Assembly (NCBI RefSeq): GCF_001625305.1
Contig: NW_017802379.1
Location: 11,716,280 to 11,780,279 of the forward strand
Source of the DNA: Branchiostoma belcheri
Taxonomy: Eukaryota > Chordata > Leptocardii > Amphioxiformes > Branchiostomatidae
Reading direction: 5' to 3'
DNA length: 64,000 nt
Below, one piece after another: positions 36,317 through 49,769 of the stretch. The notes under the pieces are model-generated. The model worked only from the letters and a program-made list of their open reading frames with translations, made no database searches and had not been told where the DNA came from. Position 1 is the stretch's first letter, and every line of letters begins with the position of its first letter. Made by a program: the position numbers and the translations under genes.

Positions 36317-37397
36317 ATGATTTAGTGTCTGTCAAGTTAGGGACGCCAACAACAAATCTGAGCAATTTTTAAACTAACGTACGGGCGTATAACATTATAC
36401 ACAAAGAGAAAAACATAGGCATTATCTAAATCAATACAGCAATTTTTGAAACACGTAGTAATCAACCATCATCAGGAATTTCTTTTCAGCGACATTTTTT
36501 TCTGTTGACGTCACCAACTAATTTCTGGAACCGACCACTACATTTTAGGGGTTTTGGTCAATCTTCAATATAGACTAAAGCTTCGTTTACGTCGAGTAAA
36601 TTTTAGCTCCCCGCCCTCTAATTTCTAACTATTGTCTTCGAAGGAAATGATTTAATTTGACAACTACAAGCTGGAAGTGTATATATAGGCAATTGCAAAA
36701 AAAAAAAAAAACTTTTAGAAAGTACTAGGTAGACATTGGGTGCCCAGTTGTAAGTGCGGATGTCCGATGTTCATAGCTAATTTTGGTCGAAGGCCAAATA
36801 TATAAGCTTCTGGTCATTTCACGTCAAACGATGGTATATGTTTGCCTTGAACCATTAAATAGATTTTAGTAACCTAATGGCATTTTTCCGTAACTCTTCG
36901 ATAAAAAGAGGAGTTGACAATCATTTGGTCCTAGTATCTGATTGGACACTTAAAATTCTCATTCATGTAAATAAACAAAGGTTATTACCTCTAAAAGTTT
37001 ACATGTAACGCGCTGGTAAAAGGACAGAACTTTAAAAAAGAGCTCACGAAAAAGCGTTTATATAGATATATCTATTTTATTGCGACATGATCTGAGATAT
37101 GTAATTTTCCTCGACACAAGGAATGCTCACACAAAATACATATATTTCAGTATAGTATGTAGCTTCTACTTTGAGCACTACATATATGATAGATCATCTT
37201 CATTATACTCTCTGGTAAAATATGTCCATCATAGTATTTTTTCTTTCGTTTTAATACTTTTTACACGATTGCTCATGTAGATTCTTTTGAAACATTTTAG
37301 GCTGTTAAAACAATCACAGCTACACGCTGCGTTTCTCCCAAATGCAACAGACAACTGCTGGGAAATAACAAAACCACAAATACCTTATACATTTATA

Positions 37398-37730
37398 TTA
37401 ACCCTCAAACCACCTCACTCTTGAGTTTTTTTGCTGCAATTTGAATCAATGTGTTGATTCGGAAAGCTAAAAAATGTGACCCTAGCCTATGGGCCTGGGG
37501 TCAAAAGTTATCGACATGGCCGCCTAAAAACATCAAGTTTCGGGTGCATAAACAATGAGCAGAAATTTCTTACACCTAATTATGAAACTTTAATAAAACT
37601 GAACATACTTAAAAATCACAAAATAGAGTAAGAAAAAAAAGCTAAATCCAGGCAACACATAATGGGGTCAGTTTTGACCCCATACGGTAAGATTCGTCGC
37701 AAAAAAAACCTACGATGGTTTGAGGGTTAA
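37398..37730. mobile_element. TTAA-flanked TIR element, family E
   Basis: TTAA on both sides with termini CCCTCAAACCACC on the left and CCCTCAAACCATC on the reverse strand at the right. Internal inverted words around GGGTCAAAA/TTTTGACCC. No ORF. Same target preference and CCCT start as families A and C but a different sequence. Confidence 0.75.
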
Positions 37731-37959
37731 ATGTTTTAAAAATTCCTTACGAAACAACACACAATCAATCAGTCAATTGTAACAAAAATTACTTAACAAA
37801 ATAACCACACCTGATGAAACAGACGTGATAATCACACTGATTCTCTAGCTCAATTTACATTGAAAACGTCACTGTAGATCTACCAACAAACTGCCATATT
37901 TCTAAATAATTGACTATGTTCAAATACAATATCCATAAATAATACAACAGTTTCTGTTT

Positions 37960-38890
37960 AGTGAAAATACGACCTATCTTACTTTCTTTGACATATAGAT
38001 TGATATTTTAGCAGCAACAGACCTAACAGCACCAGTACTAGTCTCCTACTTACAAACAGTAAATATCCATAGTCATAGAAATACAACATCACTAAGTCTT
38101 TACAAACGACAGAAAATACATAACATGTTTAATGAAAACGTCTTTGTTTAGCATTAAGTAAGAAGGGTACATTATGGAAATCAATGTGTAATGAATATTT
38201 TTTTTTATTTACTGATGATTAAGAAACGATTGAGAATGAATGAAATGATAAAAGAAAACATAATTATAATGCCATGTTCATTTTATGTTACCACTGCAGG
38301 GATACATTTTTTTAGCAGCCACAGACCTAGCAGCACCAATACTAGTCTCACAATTGCAAACTGTCAATACCCATAGTCATAGAAATAAACCATCACTAAG
38401 TCTGTAATAAACGACAGAAAATACATTACATTGTTTGATGAAAACGTCTTTGTTTAGTATTAAGTAAGAAGGGTACAGTGTTACAATCAACGTGTAACAA
38501 ATATATTTTGTTTAATTTACTGATGCATAATATATGATTGAGAATGAATAAAATTATGAAAGAAAACATAATTATAATGCCATGTTCATTTTCTGTTACT
38601 ACTGCAGGGATATAGATTGATATTTTAGCAGCCACAGACATAGCAGCACGAGTACTAGTGTCACAATTACAAACTGTAAATACCCATATCCATAAAAATA
38701 CATGATCACTACGTCTATTACAAACGACAGAAAAATAAATAACATTGTCCAAATCTTATTTGTTTAGTATTAAGTAAAAAGAATACATTGTGGCAATCAA
38801 CGTGCAACATTTTTTTTTGTTTCACTGAGGCATAAGAAACGATAGAGAATGAATGGAATTGTAAAAAAAAATGAAAATGCCCCGTTTATT
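37960..38890. repeat. About 305-base tandem repeat, three copies
   Basis: The anchor CGACAGAAAATACAT occurs at about 38107 and 38411, with a diverged version (CGACAGAAAAATAAAT) at about 38724. The word CAGACCTAGCAGCACC and its variants occur near 38020, 38322 and 38632. A partial fourth unit ends near 38880. Copies differ by point changes and small indels. Confidence 0.85.
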
Positions 38891-39000
38891 TTCTTTTACT
38901 ACAGCAGGGGCGCTAGCCCACTGTGTTAGACATTCCAATACTCTTTCTCCTAGATGCTGGGTGCTAAGCAAAGTAAGAAATATGTGCCATTTTATACATA
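38880..39000 (-). mobile_element. SINE body remnant
   Basis: Shares CTACAGCAGGGG, GATGCTGGGTGCTAAGCA and a following AGAAATATGTGCCATTTT with the SINE at 26590-26806; the tRNA-like head is missing. Confidence 0.45.
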
Positions 39001-39194
39001 CAAATATATAATGTTAAAAATGTAAACAAATGGCAGTCAATGTTCGTTTTCTTGTGTTGCTCCAAGTCAATGGAATGTCGTTTTGATCTGTTTTAAATCA
39101 TATTTTGTGAAAAGATACCCAATTTATCAAGCCGGTCACTAAGATGTTCAATCTTATTGAAAGAAGGTCAATAGCGTGTTGGCAAGTCAGAAAG

Positions 39195-42100
39195 CTACAT
39201 TGATGTTTCCTTCTCCAAGAGAGTAGGTAAAACTTCCATATTTTCATCCAGTTCGACAATACCTATGTTGTTTTGTGGTGATGGAGAGTCATCTTCATGC
39301 TCCCCGTCAGGGTTGCGTGGTTTCTTCAGACAGAGCAGGATGAGAGATGAGACTATGATGGAGCCGGCAGAGAAGAAAGAGATGTTGTAGTTTCCCGTAG
39401 CATCATAAAGCCAGCCTGTAGCAAGAAAAGGTAACTCAAAAGTACAGCTTGGATGTTAAAGACCAAATGACGCCAAAAATTCTCTGCAATATCCATACAA
39501 ATATCGGATGTGCACATACAATATAGTCCCTTAAAGTTTGTTTCAATCATGATGACTGAGAAATTGGGCTTGTACGGCCTTCTAGAAGTGAATGTTTGGA
39601 GACTCTCTAGCAAGCTTTCCAATTGCCCAATTCGGGCATCTCTATTTGCATCTCTTTTTTTTTCTTTTTGTTTCTGTGCCTTTTACTGAGTTGACATTAC
39701 TGGGTGACATCAGTCTAGGAATAATACAGAAATGCAAAACTAATGTATAGAGATGCAAATCGCCTGCCAAAACTGGCTTGTGCAGACGTTTCCAAAGCAG
39801 GACATTGAAACGTTTAATGTAACAGGAGAACCGTGCATATTTATTGAAAATGTGTCTGTTAACTTAGGTAATACTAGTTATGTCAACTACGATGAGAGAA
39901 GGTCATATTTTGGTGTTATGAGGCCGACACATTGTATTTTACTAACCAATGCGGGGGCCGCTACAAACTACCGACTGCCTCCCACTCAGCAATCCCATAT
40001 TCTTTCCATGAGGTTTTAAAATGTTAAAGTTTTGAATGCTAACGAATGAAAACGATATATAGTAATTACAAAAAAAGGAAGAGACCAAACATCATTTTGC
40101 AATCTTACAATAAATGTTAGGACACAAATAAATCAGAATGATTTTCTGTGAAACTCTATAAACAAATTATGATCATAGTTTTTGGGACTTAAAGGTCCAA
40201 ACAGGCTAAAATGGGGCCAAGAGATTTTAAGCTATATCATAAAATCAACCTGACCTTACTATATGTACAGAGATACCTTACCTGCAATTGGTGCTCCTAG
40301 TAGGTAGGCTGTTCCACCCGCCAACAAGGTCCAACCGATACCGTTGAACAGCCTGGCGACGCCGGTGTACTCTCGGACCAGCACCGCTATCAGGGAGTGG
40401 AACACCCCGGAGAACACCCCGTAGAACGCCATGTACACAATAAGCGCAGCATAAGACTTACAGAAGGGCACAAACAGGTTACACAACCCCACCCCTGCAG
40501 CTCCAAGCATGTAGACATTCAGTCTACTCATGACACCAAGATCTGCAAACCAGCCTGCAATCAATCGGAAGATAAACTCGCTGATTCCCATCACTGAGAT
40601 TAAAAACGATGCTTCCGTTTTACCAACCCCGATGTTTTGAGCATGTTTAGCCATGTGGACAAAAACAATAGAGTAGCCAAGCATCGTGCCAAAATGAGAG
40701 ACTAGGAACAACACAAATGCGACATCCGTCAGAAGCGACACGTCGAAAATCTCCAGAACCTTACGAGTAGAGGAGACACACTTGTTGCAATGTGATGTGG
40801 AGTTGTTTGGGGTCTTTCGGTGGTTTTTGGACATCAAAGCTTGCTGTTCCAGGTCTTCCCTGAGGCGTATTGGCCGGAGTAAGGCCCCACATACACACCC
40901 GTGAAGGGTAATAGCAGCGATCACTAACAGGGCACCGTGATAACTATACTCATCGATCAGAACCTGATACAAAGGGGACAAAGCAAACATCCCAACTCCG
41001 TTTCCTGACAAGCCTATCCCGTTCGCTGTTGCCCTCTTCTTGTCAAAGTAACGTCCCACCATGGTTAGGCATGGCGAGTACATCAAGGACATGGCAAACC
41101 CTGGAATAAAATATTCAACAAATATCGGTAACCTTACTATTACTATTGTAAAATCAACCTGTTTTGTTTAAACATAATGTAAAAATTATAATGCATGCGC
41201 AATTGGAAGCTAACATCTCAATTGCCTAAAAGCCACCTTTAATACGTATTAATTGCTCATGCTAAATTAGGATGGCTCAGCAAGCAAGCAAATACTCTGG
41301 ATATCAAATTGAGCCATACATATGGTATCAACTGGTATCTTTTAAAAGGTATGTGTTTTTATTATAAAATGTGCATTAATCTGTACAATTCAGCACATTT
41401 AATTTTTTTTATCAATGATACTAAATTCCCCAGCCCAATTCGCCATTACCAGACCATTTACATTGTGTATTAATGATTCTTAAATGATAATTTTTATTCT
41501 AAATATTATCCAAAAAAGGCAATTAAATAGCAGTATTTTATGTCCATAGGAATTTTACGAATGTTTGGCAAAATCAAGTGTTAAGAAAGGTCTGTGATTA
41601 TGGCAATCTTGTTCAATCATTATATAGATTGTTTCCTTTGCTGTTGCAAATGTTCCAACATAATCGTAGTAGACCATTGACTACAAAGGATGAAGCTGTT
41701 TCACACGAAGAAAAATGCCCTGATGGTAGAAAGGCCAACTAATTCACGCCATTTTTCCGCTTAAAAAGTCACTTGATCTTGAAGGTTAAACAAATCACGT
41801 GCCTATATGAAGTTTGTGATTGGTTCTTTACCTGTAAGAATCCCCAGGCTGAAGAGAAGATACGTCACACTTGAGGCGAAAGAACTGATGATCAGTCCCA
41901 CAGCGGCCAGGACACCTCCAGTACTGACCATCACACGGCAACTGGTCAGCTTACTCAGGGCACAGGCAATCGGAGCTGTAACAAAACAAGCCAATACGTT
42001 TGGTCTTGGTTTACGTGAGAGACAGTTTCTCATTGTTTTCGGTCATTTTAAAGAAAATGTACTAAGTGTTCTAGATTTCTACGATCGCAATACACACCAA

Positions 42101-42838
42101 ACTATGTTATTCTTTACGACTAATAATCATTATTGCTTTTTAATGATTTTGCTGGTAAGAGACTTATAATATAAATACGAGTTATCATATTCCACAATTA
42201 ATAACAGCCTTATCCTCACAAAGAATAGATATTTTAGCCTAACGCATTAGCTATGCGAATGTGTGTTTTTAAAGGAAATTATGCTTTAATGTTAACCTTT
42301 TCTTAACATTTAAGGTACAAGTATGGAAATTACAGCTGTCACCACTATGAAATGATACTTTCAATAATTATACAAATAATTCTATGTTCACTTGATCAAA
42401 AGAGTTTTGTTTTGATAACATATGCAACAAGTTTGTAAGCTTCTATTATAGAGCGTAGCAGATTGATGAAAATTTTGAATTTCTGGATGATTAATACTTA
42501 CAACATATCAGTGTCATGCCCACCAACGTTGATTGGATGAACGCTGTGTCCCCAGCACCTTCGTTGAACGCTTCTCTGAACACAGGGTAGAACACACCGA
42601 AGGATTTGATGGACGCGATCACAACGATGTGCATCAGGAAACTGCTGAACACCACCAGCCAGCCCCAACCGCCATCTGGCGGGTGTTCAAGGTACTGCAA
42701 GTGTTCTTTTCTCCTGGCTCTTCTTGACGGTCCATCGGTGATAGCGGCGTGTTCGGGCGTGCAGGGGGCGCAGATGGCGTCCACATCTGCAGCAGCCGTG
42801 CTGGATTGTCGTTTTAGGACTTTCCTCTTCCCACTCAT
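39195..42838 (-). CDS. Monocarboxylate-transporter-like protein (MFS, SLC16 family)
   Basis: Four coding exons in transcript order: 42502-42838, 41832-41975, 40282-41100 and 39195-39415. All introns are phase 1 and the product is 506 residues. A cytosolic N-terminus of about 55 residues leads into the MCT signature DGGWGW at residues 55-60, the start of the first membrane helix. The second family motif lies around residues 177-197 (GRYFDKKRATANGIGLSGNG). The large third exon covers the central cytosolic loop (about 220-260, with a Lys/Asn/Ser-rich stretch) and most C-terminal helices. The fourth exon starts GWLYDATGNYNISFF, gives the last helix, and ends in an acidic tail. About 12 helices are expected at the plasma membrane. 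Substrate cannot be read from sequence: lactate, aromatic amino acids, thyroid hormone or an orphan substrate are all possible. An AG site at about 42875 hints at a non-coding first exon. Confidence 0.9.
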
Positions 42839-44076
42839 TTTGTTTTTTATTTAATTAATTGTCAGACTTCTGGAGGTAAATAAAAAAGGAAACAATGTTT
42901 AGACATTATACCATATGTAAGTAATTTATTAATTTATTAAATTTATTACAGAAGAATCATGTAAAATGCCTAATTCTCGGTGACAAAATAAAAAAAATAC
43001 TGCACAAGCAACGACCCTATGCCCTTACTATTTATTCTCTTAAATCAAATGCAAATTTTAAAACTGCAAGAATAGATCCTACGTTTGTGTGTGATGCAAT
43101 TGTTCTACTAAATTATGAACCCAAAAAAGTACTTTTTTTCAAATGTGCAACAAAATTGTTTTAAAGGGCAAACTGATACATATAACACACCGTTTCTTCA
43201 AAAATGTAAAAAGTTACAGTTAATAACTTTACTTGTAAACACGTGTTTCAATAAATTTTAATAGTTATATGTTGCTTTATGATTTTTTGTGGTTAGGCCA
43301 CTCAATTTTATTTGTTGTTTTTCGGATTTTTTTTCAGAAAAAATCAAGAGCGACAAGGCAAAAAAAAAGTGAAGTGAAGTGAGTATACCAGGCTGGTGGT
43401 TTCTATTTTATATATAATCAAGACAATAGATTTTTAACTTTTAATGCAACAAAATTGCATTGTTACATTGTAAAACTTGCGAAATTGGAAGTAAAAGGCC
43501 TTTTTTAACCGTTGGGGCCAAAATACGTCTTTCGTCGAGCATTTTGCAGTTAATTTAGAACCTTTTTTTTTTTTGCGAATGAGAAAAAAATGGACAGGGC
43601 TATCCGAGAAGCAACAGATTAAATTGGTGTGGCCTTAAACTAAGACAAATCCAGTGTCTACTGAGACGGAACGATGGTAATAATAAAAAAATAGGCAATG
43701 ATTCTTTAGACATTACGAAATAAATCATACAGCAACTTGATAATATCTCTGAGCGGACAGTCAGATATTTCAGATACCATATTTAATCACTTACAGAAAA
43801 GAAGGCTCAACCGCTATCTTTTATGACTAACTCAGCATGTCTGACCCTTATGTCTTAGTCATTGATGAAATAAAGCAGATGTTATATAAAACACCCAAGT
43901 CACGGGAGAATTTGATTAAGAACTTCCGGGATTAGAGTACTATTTTGGGTACAACTTGTTTAGGCTATATGAATCTATTTTATGTCCGTTATCAACCCCA
44001 TTTAAGTATATCCAACTGACATGAGCCACCAGTTACGTGTAAGCTTCTTCACAGTGGAATACATATGTATAGTGCA

Positions 44077-44333
44077 TTAGGCCAGAGCAAGTTAAGTTTA
44101 TGGATGGCACCCTCCACAGATTCTAAATCTAATGCAAGTGGGCGAAGAAAAAACAAGGCAGGCTCCTCTCTTCATATTTATCTGCCACCCACGTTCCGGC
44201 ATAGCAACATCTTTTTCGGCATGCTGACCAGTATCAGAGAGCAACAAATTTTCTTTTTTTTTTATTTCCAAAATCGGGCGAAAATCAATGCGCGCGCTGA
44301 TATTATCCATAGAAATTACTTGATTTCGCCTTA
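44077..44333. mobile_element. TTA/GGCC MITE, GATGNCATCC family
   Basis: TTA at both ends. The left terminus GGCCAGAGCAAGTTAAGTTT is followed by ATGGATGGCACCC. The right end is inverted and diverged (ATTATCCATAGAAATTACTT). Same family as 21548-21955. Confidence 0.65.
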
Positions 44334-45206
44334 GTAGAAAGTTGCCGGTTGCTACGTGTTTGGTCAGAAATGTACATATAGTTCCAAATTTTGAGTGGTT
44401 TTGCCGCAAGGTAGCAGCGTAAACGTGCCTCTTGCAAAGATGGATTCTAGGTTGTATGGGGTGACTGTTGCCAAAAAAGGACGAAATGATCTTAGTGATA
44501 TATTTTTCAGAAACACTGTAGGGATAGCAAGATAGTTACTTGGATATCTATTATCCCCCATGGACTTACAGTTGGTTCTTTCCTTGGTGCTGAAAATGCA
44601 GTCACGGTGGTCGAAATAGAATAAATGATTTTAAAATATATGCATTTCCTGTACGTCAATTTACTTCGGAAAAGGTCTTCTGTACATTTGTATGAGGTCT
44701 TGTTAACACATTTAGTAGTAGTTGCTCCAATCCGCATACCACAGCAACTATATAAATCACACACGAGCTTATTGGATTGGTGCAATCATATGTACAGACA
44801 TGTGTTTACGGCACACTCTAAAACCTGGCATCACAAGTAAAAACCTGCCTAAAGGCAAGCATAAAGACCAGGTCACATTTGTCTTATGGTATTTGTTGGG
44901 TTGCAAGCTAAGATCATTGTTAAAATAGCCATCTCTATTGTTACAAAAAAACATCAAAATGTTATGACTAAGAATCTAAATGCACTCCAAGTCATTCGCG
45001 TAAAAGTATTATTTTACCTCACTATATAATGACATTATCATCGCATTTTTATGTTGTTATTACTGCAAGTAACTACCCTTACACTTCTTTTGCTTGAAAA
45101 ATATACGGGGTTTATTGTCTAAAGAAATCCCAATTTAGCTCAGCGAAATAGAATAAGTCGTTAATTATGTGGAAGCCTATTCGAAGATGAATGCATATTG
45201 CACTAG

Positions 45207-45310
45207 TAGGTAATTTTCGATTGCCGCTTGCTACGCCAGAAGGTATATAGCTCTGCGTTTTAAGTGGTACTGCCGCAAGCGAAGTGTAATAAGCAGCGCG
45301 AAATTACCTA
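45207..45310. mobile_element. Small TIR element
   Basis: Inverted ends TAGGTAATTTTCG and TAGGTAATTTCG enclose about 80 bases with internal inverted words GCCGCTTG and CAAGCG. Related fragments lie near 44340-44430 and 46030-46075. Confidence 0.5.
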
Positions 45311-45554
45311 TTAGAAGAGACAAGCTTGTCTTATGTGTGGAATCATAATGGCATGAACGGAGAAAGTGCGTAACAGTGTGATACTTGTTTAAATTGATGT
45401 ACAATTAAGGTGGTTAGAATAGAATGATTGTGGTATGTTTACATTTTATATAGGTTTGTTTCACCCTTAAAAAGACATACTGACCCTAAGAAAAATGTAT
45501 ATTTTCTACCTTTATGTGGGATGCTACAACTTAATACTTAACACCCTTTCCATC

Positions 45555-45727
45555 TCACTCACTCACCCATTCACTCACCCACCCACTCACTCACTCACTC
45601 ACTCACTCACTCACTCACACACACACACACAAACGCACTCATACACACTCACTAACTCACTCACACACTCACTCACTCACTAACTCACTCACACACACAC
45701 ACTCACTCATACACACTCACTAACTAA

Positions 45728-45766
<39 letters not shown>

Positions 45767-45837
45767 TCACTCACTAACTCACTCATACACACTCACTAAC
45801 TCACTCACACACACACTCACACACAGTCACACACTCA

Positions 45838-45890
<53 letters not shown>
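45555..45890. repeat. (CACT)n / (CA)n microsatellite
   Basis: About 335 bases of interleaved CACT and CA repeats, with pure (CA)n runs at about 45730-45760 and 45839-45887. Confidence 0.95.
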
Positions 45891-46995
45891 GAAAATTCTG
45901 TCCCTACCCCGGAAAAGGCTGCATGGATCTGTATTTATGGCTGCCATTGATCTCGATTTGTCCAACCAAATGACCTAAGCCGTTAACTAGGCGAAGGCAT
46001 GTTCGTAGCTGAAGACATATTGCATTGTTAGTAGGTAATTGCCTGTTGCCATGCGTTAGTGGCTCTTGCGGGAGTGTCATAAAAAGAATGGCTTATGTAC
46101 TCTCCTAGCATTGGTTTGGCTTTTGGCCTTTCCTTTTTTATCGAGTTTTAGGCTTTTTCATCTGTCTTTCTTTTTGTTCAGATATCCTTTTTGTGTAGCC
46201 AAATCGGCATACAAAAAGATACCAGTACAAAAATAAAACAAAAAAAAGCATGTAAACACGCAAAAGAAAACCCAAAACCTATCTGCTTAGGGAATTTGGC
46301 TAGTACCAAAAAGGGGAAAGTAATAATATCAGCAATACGTTTTACCTTAAGTCAAATGTACAGTTAATATCGTTGTATAAAAAAATGAATGGATGATTTA
46401 AATATTACATTGTTATGTTGCTTGAACCATCAAATTGTTGATGACCGAAAGGATAAAATTATTTTGTACCTCTGTATGGCATCCATATTGTTTCTTTTAA
46501 CGTTCTTTTTTACCACTGAGAGTTTTTCTAATTATACTTTTGGATTATAATATTATATTTTAGTAACTGTTTGTGGGGATAGTGTAATCTCCGACCAGAT
46601 CATTCGGTGGCCGCAAATACAGTATCATATTCACCAAGCAATATCCATTTACCAGACAGCATCCACCTGAGGGCAATAGATACTCGTACTGTCTGACAAA
46701 AAGATATTGCCTTGTTAATTTGATACTGTCTTTGGGGCCACTAAAAGATTTGCTTGGAGATTAGGGATGGTGTGAGATCCATTTGGACTTCTAATCTCGA
46801 TAAAGATAGCTACTTAGCACCAAAGATAACAATGATGCTAGCACATCAGTATTCCCCTCCCCCTCCTGGTGAAATGAAATGTATACACAAGCATTTGCTT
46901 TCCGAATTCCATGCACGCTAGTAAAACATTGAGTTATTTGGCCAATCTTTTATGCTACATGTACTGAAAATACTGCTGGGTCTGTACATATAGAA

Positions 46996-47416
46996 TACAA
47001 CACGGTGTATTCCGTATCGCCCGAGGTACCAGGTAGACCGCGCGTCGGATCGCCCGACGACCGAAGGCCGGGAGATCTGAGGGCTTGGACCGAGGGTGAT
47101 GCGGAATACACCGTTTTGTATCTTATTTATGTCATACCAACCCAAGAAAACACGCCTTTCAATGGCGAAATGAGCGAAACTTTGGTGTCCCTAAACCAAA
47201 AAAAAATGCAACAACAACAATCCCAACGTTCGAATTCTGTATTCGAATTTTCGAAAGCGGTGCACGCGGTTAGGGCGAAATGCGTTCGAATCGTTCTATG
47301 GGACATTTGGAACCCCCGGGCCGTACGCGGTAAGAACCCCCGGGCCGTACCGCTAGTTATCACACAGGCCGGAACACCTGTATCGAACGTAATCGCGGCC
47401 CAGGTATGACATAAAA
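46996..47416. mobile_element. GC-rich pair of adjacent TIR elements
   Basis: A first palindromic unit at about 46996-47120 has ends ACACGGTGTATTCCG and its inverse. Immediately beside it, 47125-47416 has ends TTTATGTCATACC on both strands. The interiors are CG-rich (TCGCCCGACGACCG, CCCCCGGGCCGTAC twice), unlike the AT-rich surroundings. A 134-codon open frame crosses both units, but it has low-complexity Gln/Arg composition and spans two termini, so I do not call it a gene. Confidence 0.5.
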
Positions 47417-47629
47417 AATGTATCAGTCTGCTAACATGTACTGATGGGTGTCAAGGTCAAACACATCCCTGCCTCCGGTAGACTCATTACGTCTGTGTAG
47501 CATATATCACGACCCTCTCACACAAGCTCTCACATTATAACTGTAATGTAGCGTGTACAGTTGACACCGTGTTCTCTGGGGGAGGCATAACGGCCTTGCA
47601 TTAGTGACTGCTTTCACCGTCAATATCAT

Positions 47630-47994
47630 TTAGGACATGTTAATTAAATTATATGGATGACATCCGCGCGCGCATGAATTTTCGGCCGTTTCCAAAAAAA
47701 AAGTTTTCAACCATACTGAAAATCGTACAAAAAAACAAAGCAGTTGCAAAATATATACTGTAAGTTGCCAAAAAATATTTGAAACCTATACCAATTGCAT
47801 AGAATGCCAAGATTAAATGAAAAATACGAAAATGTTAAGAAACTAATTCGATACCATACGTCATTTGTTCAACCTTTATAACCACGTTCATGATGAAAGC
47901 AACATGTTTTGTAAAACTTATTTATTCGCACGTGCACATCAGTTTTGGGGTTCCCAGAGGATGCCATCCATATAATAAAACTAACATGGCCTTG
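47630..47994. mobile_element. TTA/GGCC MITE, GATGNCATCC family
   Basis: TTA on the left, TTG (mutated) on the right. Termini GGACATGTTAATTAAATTAT and GGCCATGTTAGTTTTATTAT on the reverse strand, each followed by ATGGATGNCATCC. Confidence 0.65.
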
Positions 47995-48059
47995 AGTGTC
48001 GTACCTGTAAATATATCTGTTGATTACAGTGTGCATGTAACATTTTACAATGTCTGCCA

Positions 48060-48287
48060 AATAATGTTAAAATCAAAATGCCTTGCAGGACACGTATTAT
48101 GATTTTATAAGGTATCAGTATTTTACACTAGTCAAGAATTATTCTAACAAATTGTTCTTAAGATATGGTACAATAATGTTGAAATTAAAAATGCCGCACG
48201 CTACACGTATTATGATTTTATTAGGTATCATGTTAACATTATTTTACACTAGAATTAGTTTAACAAATTGTTATTACGAAATTTAAA
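48060..48287. repeat. 113-base tandem duplication
   Basis: The anchor ACACGTATTATGATTTTAT occurs at about 48090 and 48203 with matching flanks (AAATGCC upstream, ATTTTACACTAG downstream). AT-rich, non-coding. Confidence 0.8.
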
Positions 48288-48774
48288 TCATGTATTAATG
48301 GTTCTTTCCGCAGAATTAGACATACAATGTCCCTGGTATTTTCTTTAACAATAATCAATAATACCCATGATTAATTATTTGGTAAGACATAGCCACATAA
48401 TGCAAAAGTATTAATAATTAATCCACAGCTTCAGAAGTTATGCAGTCGGACCATGACCACACACACGTGATGCCAGCCTAGCCTGCAAGCAAGATTTTGA
48501 AGAGTACGTATTATAATCTAATTAGATATTTATAAAGCCTGGGGATAATTGTTGTTAACGTACCATTTTGCAAATAAGAATATTACTTTTTAGTGTTGAC
48601 CATTACAGTTCAAACTTATTTCATAACGACTTCTACCGACACACTAAGTCAGATGAACACACCCCCCCTCAAAAAGCGAAAATCAATTGGTTAATAAAAT
48701 ACTGTTAAAGACTTGTAAAAAGAGCCAAGAGAACTAACTTTTCTAAGACATCTACACGGATCTGGATATGTTAA

Positions 48775-49769
48775 TTAACCCTCAACAGTACACCTTCCCG
48801 GACTGATTAATCTGTACACCTGGGGTCCGCGAGGACCCCAGAACAGTTTTTGCTAATTTTTAGAAATTATCAACATGCTACCAGCTCAATTGTTTTGCAA
48901 ACTGATGTGGGAACCTCTGTGTCCACATTACATACAAAAATCATACATTTTGAACTTTTTCTATTTTTTGGTGAAGAAAAGAAGACAAGAAGAAATACCC
49001 GATTTTTAAACCCATTTCAGACTGAAGGGGCTTTTGAGGCCCAACTTTGATCTCAGATAGCGGCTAAACGGCTTGCGCTAGAAGTATCAAATTTGGAGAC
49101 CTTTCCTAAAATGTCTCTGGAAAAAAGTTCATATTAGTTTAATTCTAGTAAGTTGATGTTTTTTTGTGTTGGCATGGCAACGGGTTTCTAGCAGGCAGTT
49201 TTTTTGAAATTAGAAGTAATTTTGGTTTAAACATAAAAAATTTCTGAGTTTTATATTAAATTACACTTCTTTTCCAACATTAATAACATCTTACATAATT
49301 AAATATAAGTTAAATCATTTAATATGCATAGAATATGCTAATTTGATGACGTCATTGGTCAAAATCCAATATGGCGGACTATATTATTAGCTCTGACGTC
49401 ATATGACGTCATAATTACACCAAAGTTATTAAAATTTAATTCTATTACTACACCAATCTCTGAAAACTTGGTAGACATACGATGAGTGCATAGAAACATA
49501 TAAAAACGGAAATAAGGTAATGTATAAGAACGCCAGTGTATCCATTATGATCGAAAGCCGGCTGGGGTCCGCGCGGACCCCAAAAGAAAATCAGATATAA
49601 TTTTTTTTATAAATGGTAGAAACGGAGTTTTCTGCACTGTATTGAGAGACAACTTTGTGGGTGACGATTACCTAAAATTTCAGAAAAAAATCTTTAGAAA
49701 CAAAAAAGATATTACAGAATAGATAGTGCTGGGGTCCGCGCGGACCCCAGGTGTACTGTTTAGGGTTAA
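48775..49769. mobile_element. TTAA-flanked TIR element, family C
   Basis: TTAA at 48775-48778 and 49766-49769. Termini CCCTCAACAGTACACC on the left and CCCTAAACAGTACACC on the reverse strand at the right. Palindromes of the type GGGGTCCGCGCGGACCCC sit just inside each end. The interior (about 49100-49440) is an inverted relative of the family A interior: it carries TTGGCATGGCAACGGGTTTC and AATATGGCGGAC. No ORF. Confidence 0.75.

Larger units (their letters stand above)
33908..39194. other. Intergenic region between paralogue 3 and the transporter gene
   Basis: No gene recognised. Contents in order: AT-rich unique sequence, a two-orientation short-repeat array (35060-35480), a TIR element with target duplication (36030-36316), a TTAA/CCCT element (37398-37730), a 305-base tandem repeat (37960-38890) and a SINE remnant (38880-39000). 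Confidence 0.6.
42839..48774. other. Gene-free region upstream of the transporter
   Basis: AT-rich with no recognisable gene. Contains a TTA/GGCC MITE (44077-44333), a small TIR element (45207-45310), a long CACT/CA microsatellite (45555-45890), a GC-rich TIR cluster (46990-47416), another GATGNCATCC-family MITE (47630-47994) and a 113-base tandem duplication (48060-48287). The segments around 45150-45230 and 45960-46045 are similar to each other. Confidence 0.6.

Noticed and set aside
39753-40019. 88-codon forward open frame in the transporter intron
   Set aside because: Antisense to the host gene, no family resemblance and no supporting splice signals.
47005-47409. 134-codon forward open frame
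   Set aside because: It crosses the termini of two adjacent TIR units and has low-complexity composition.
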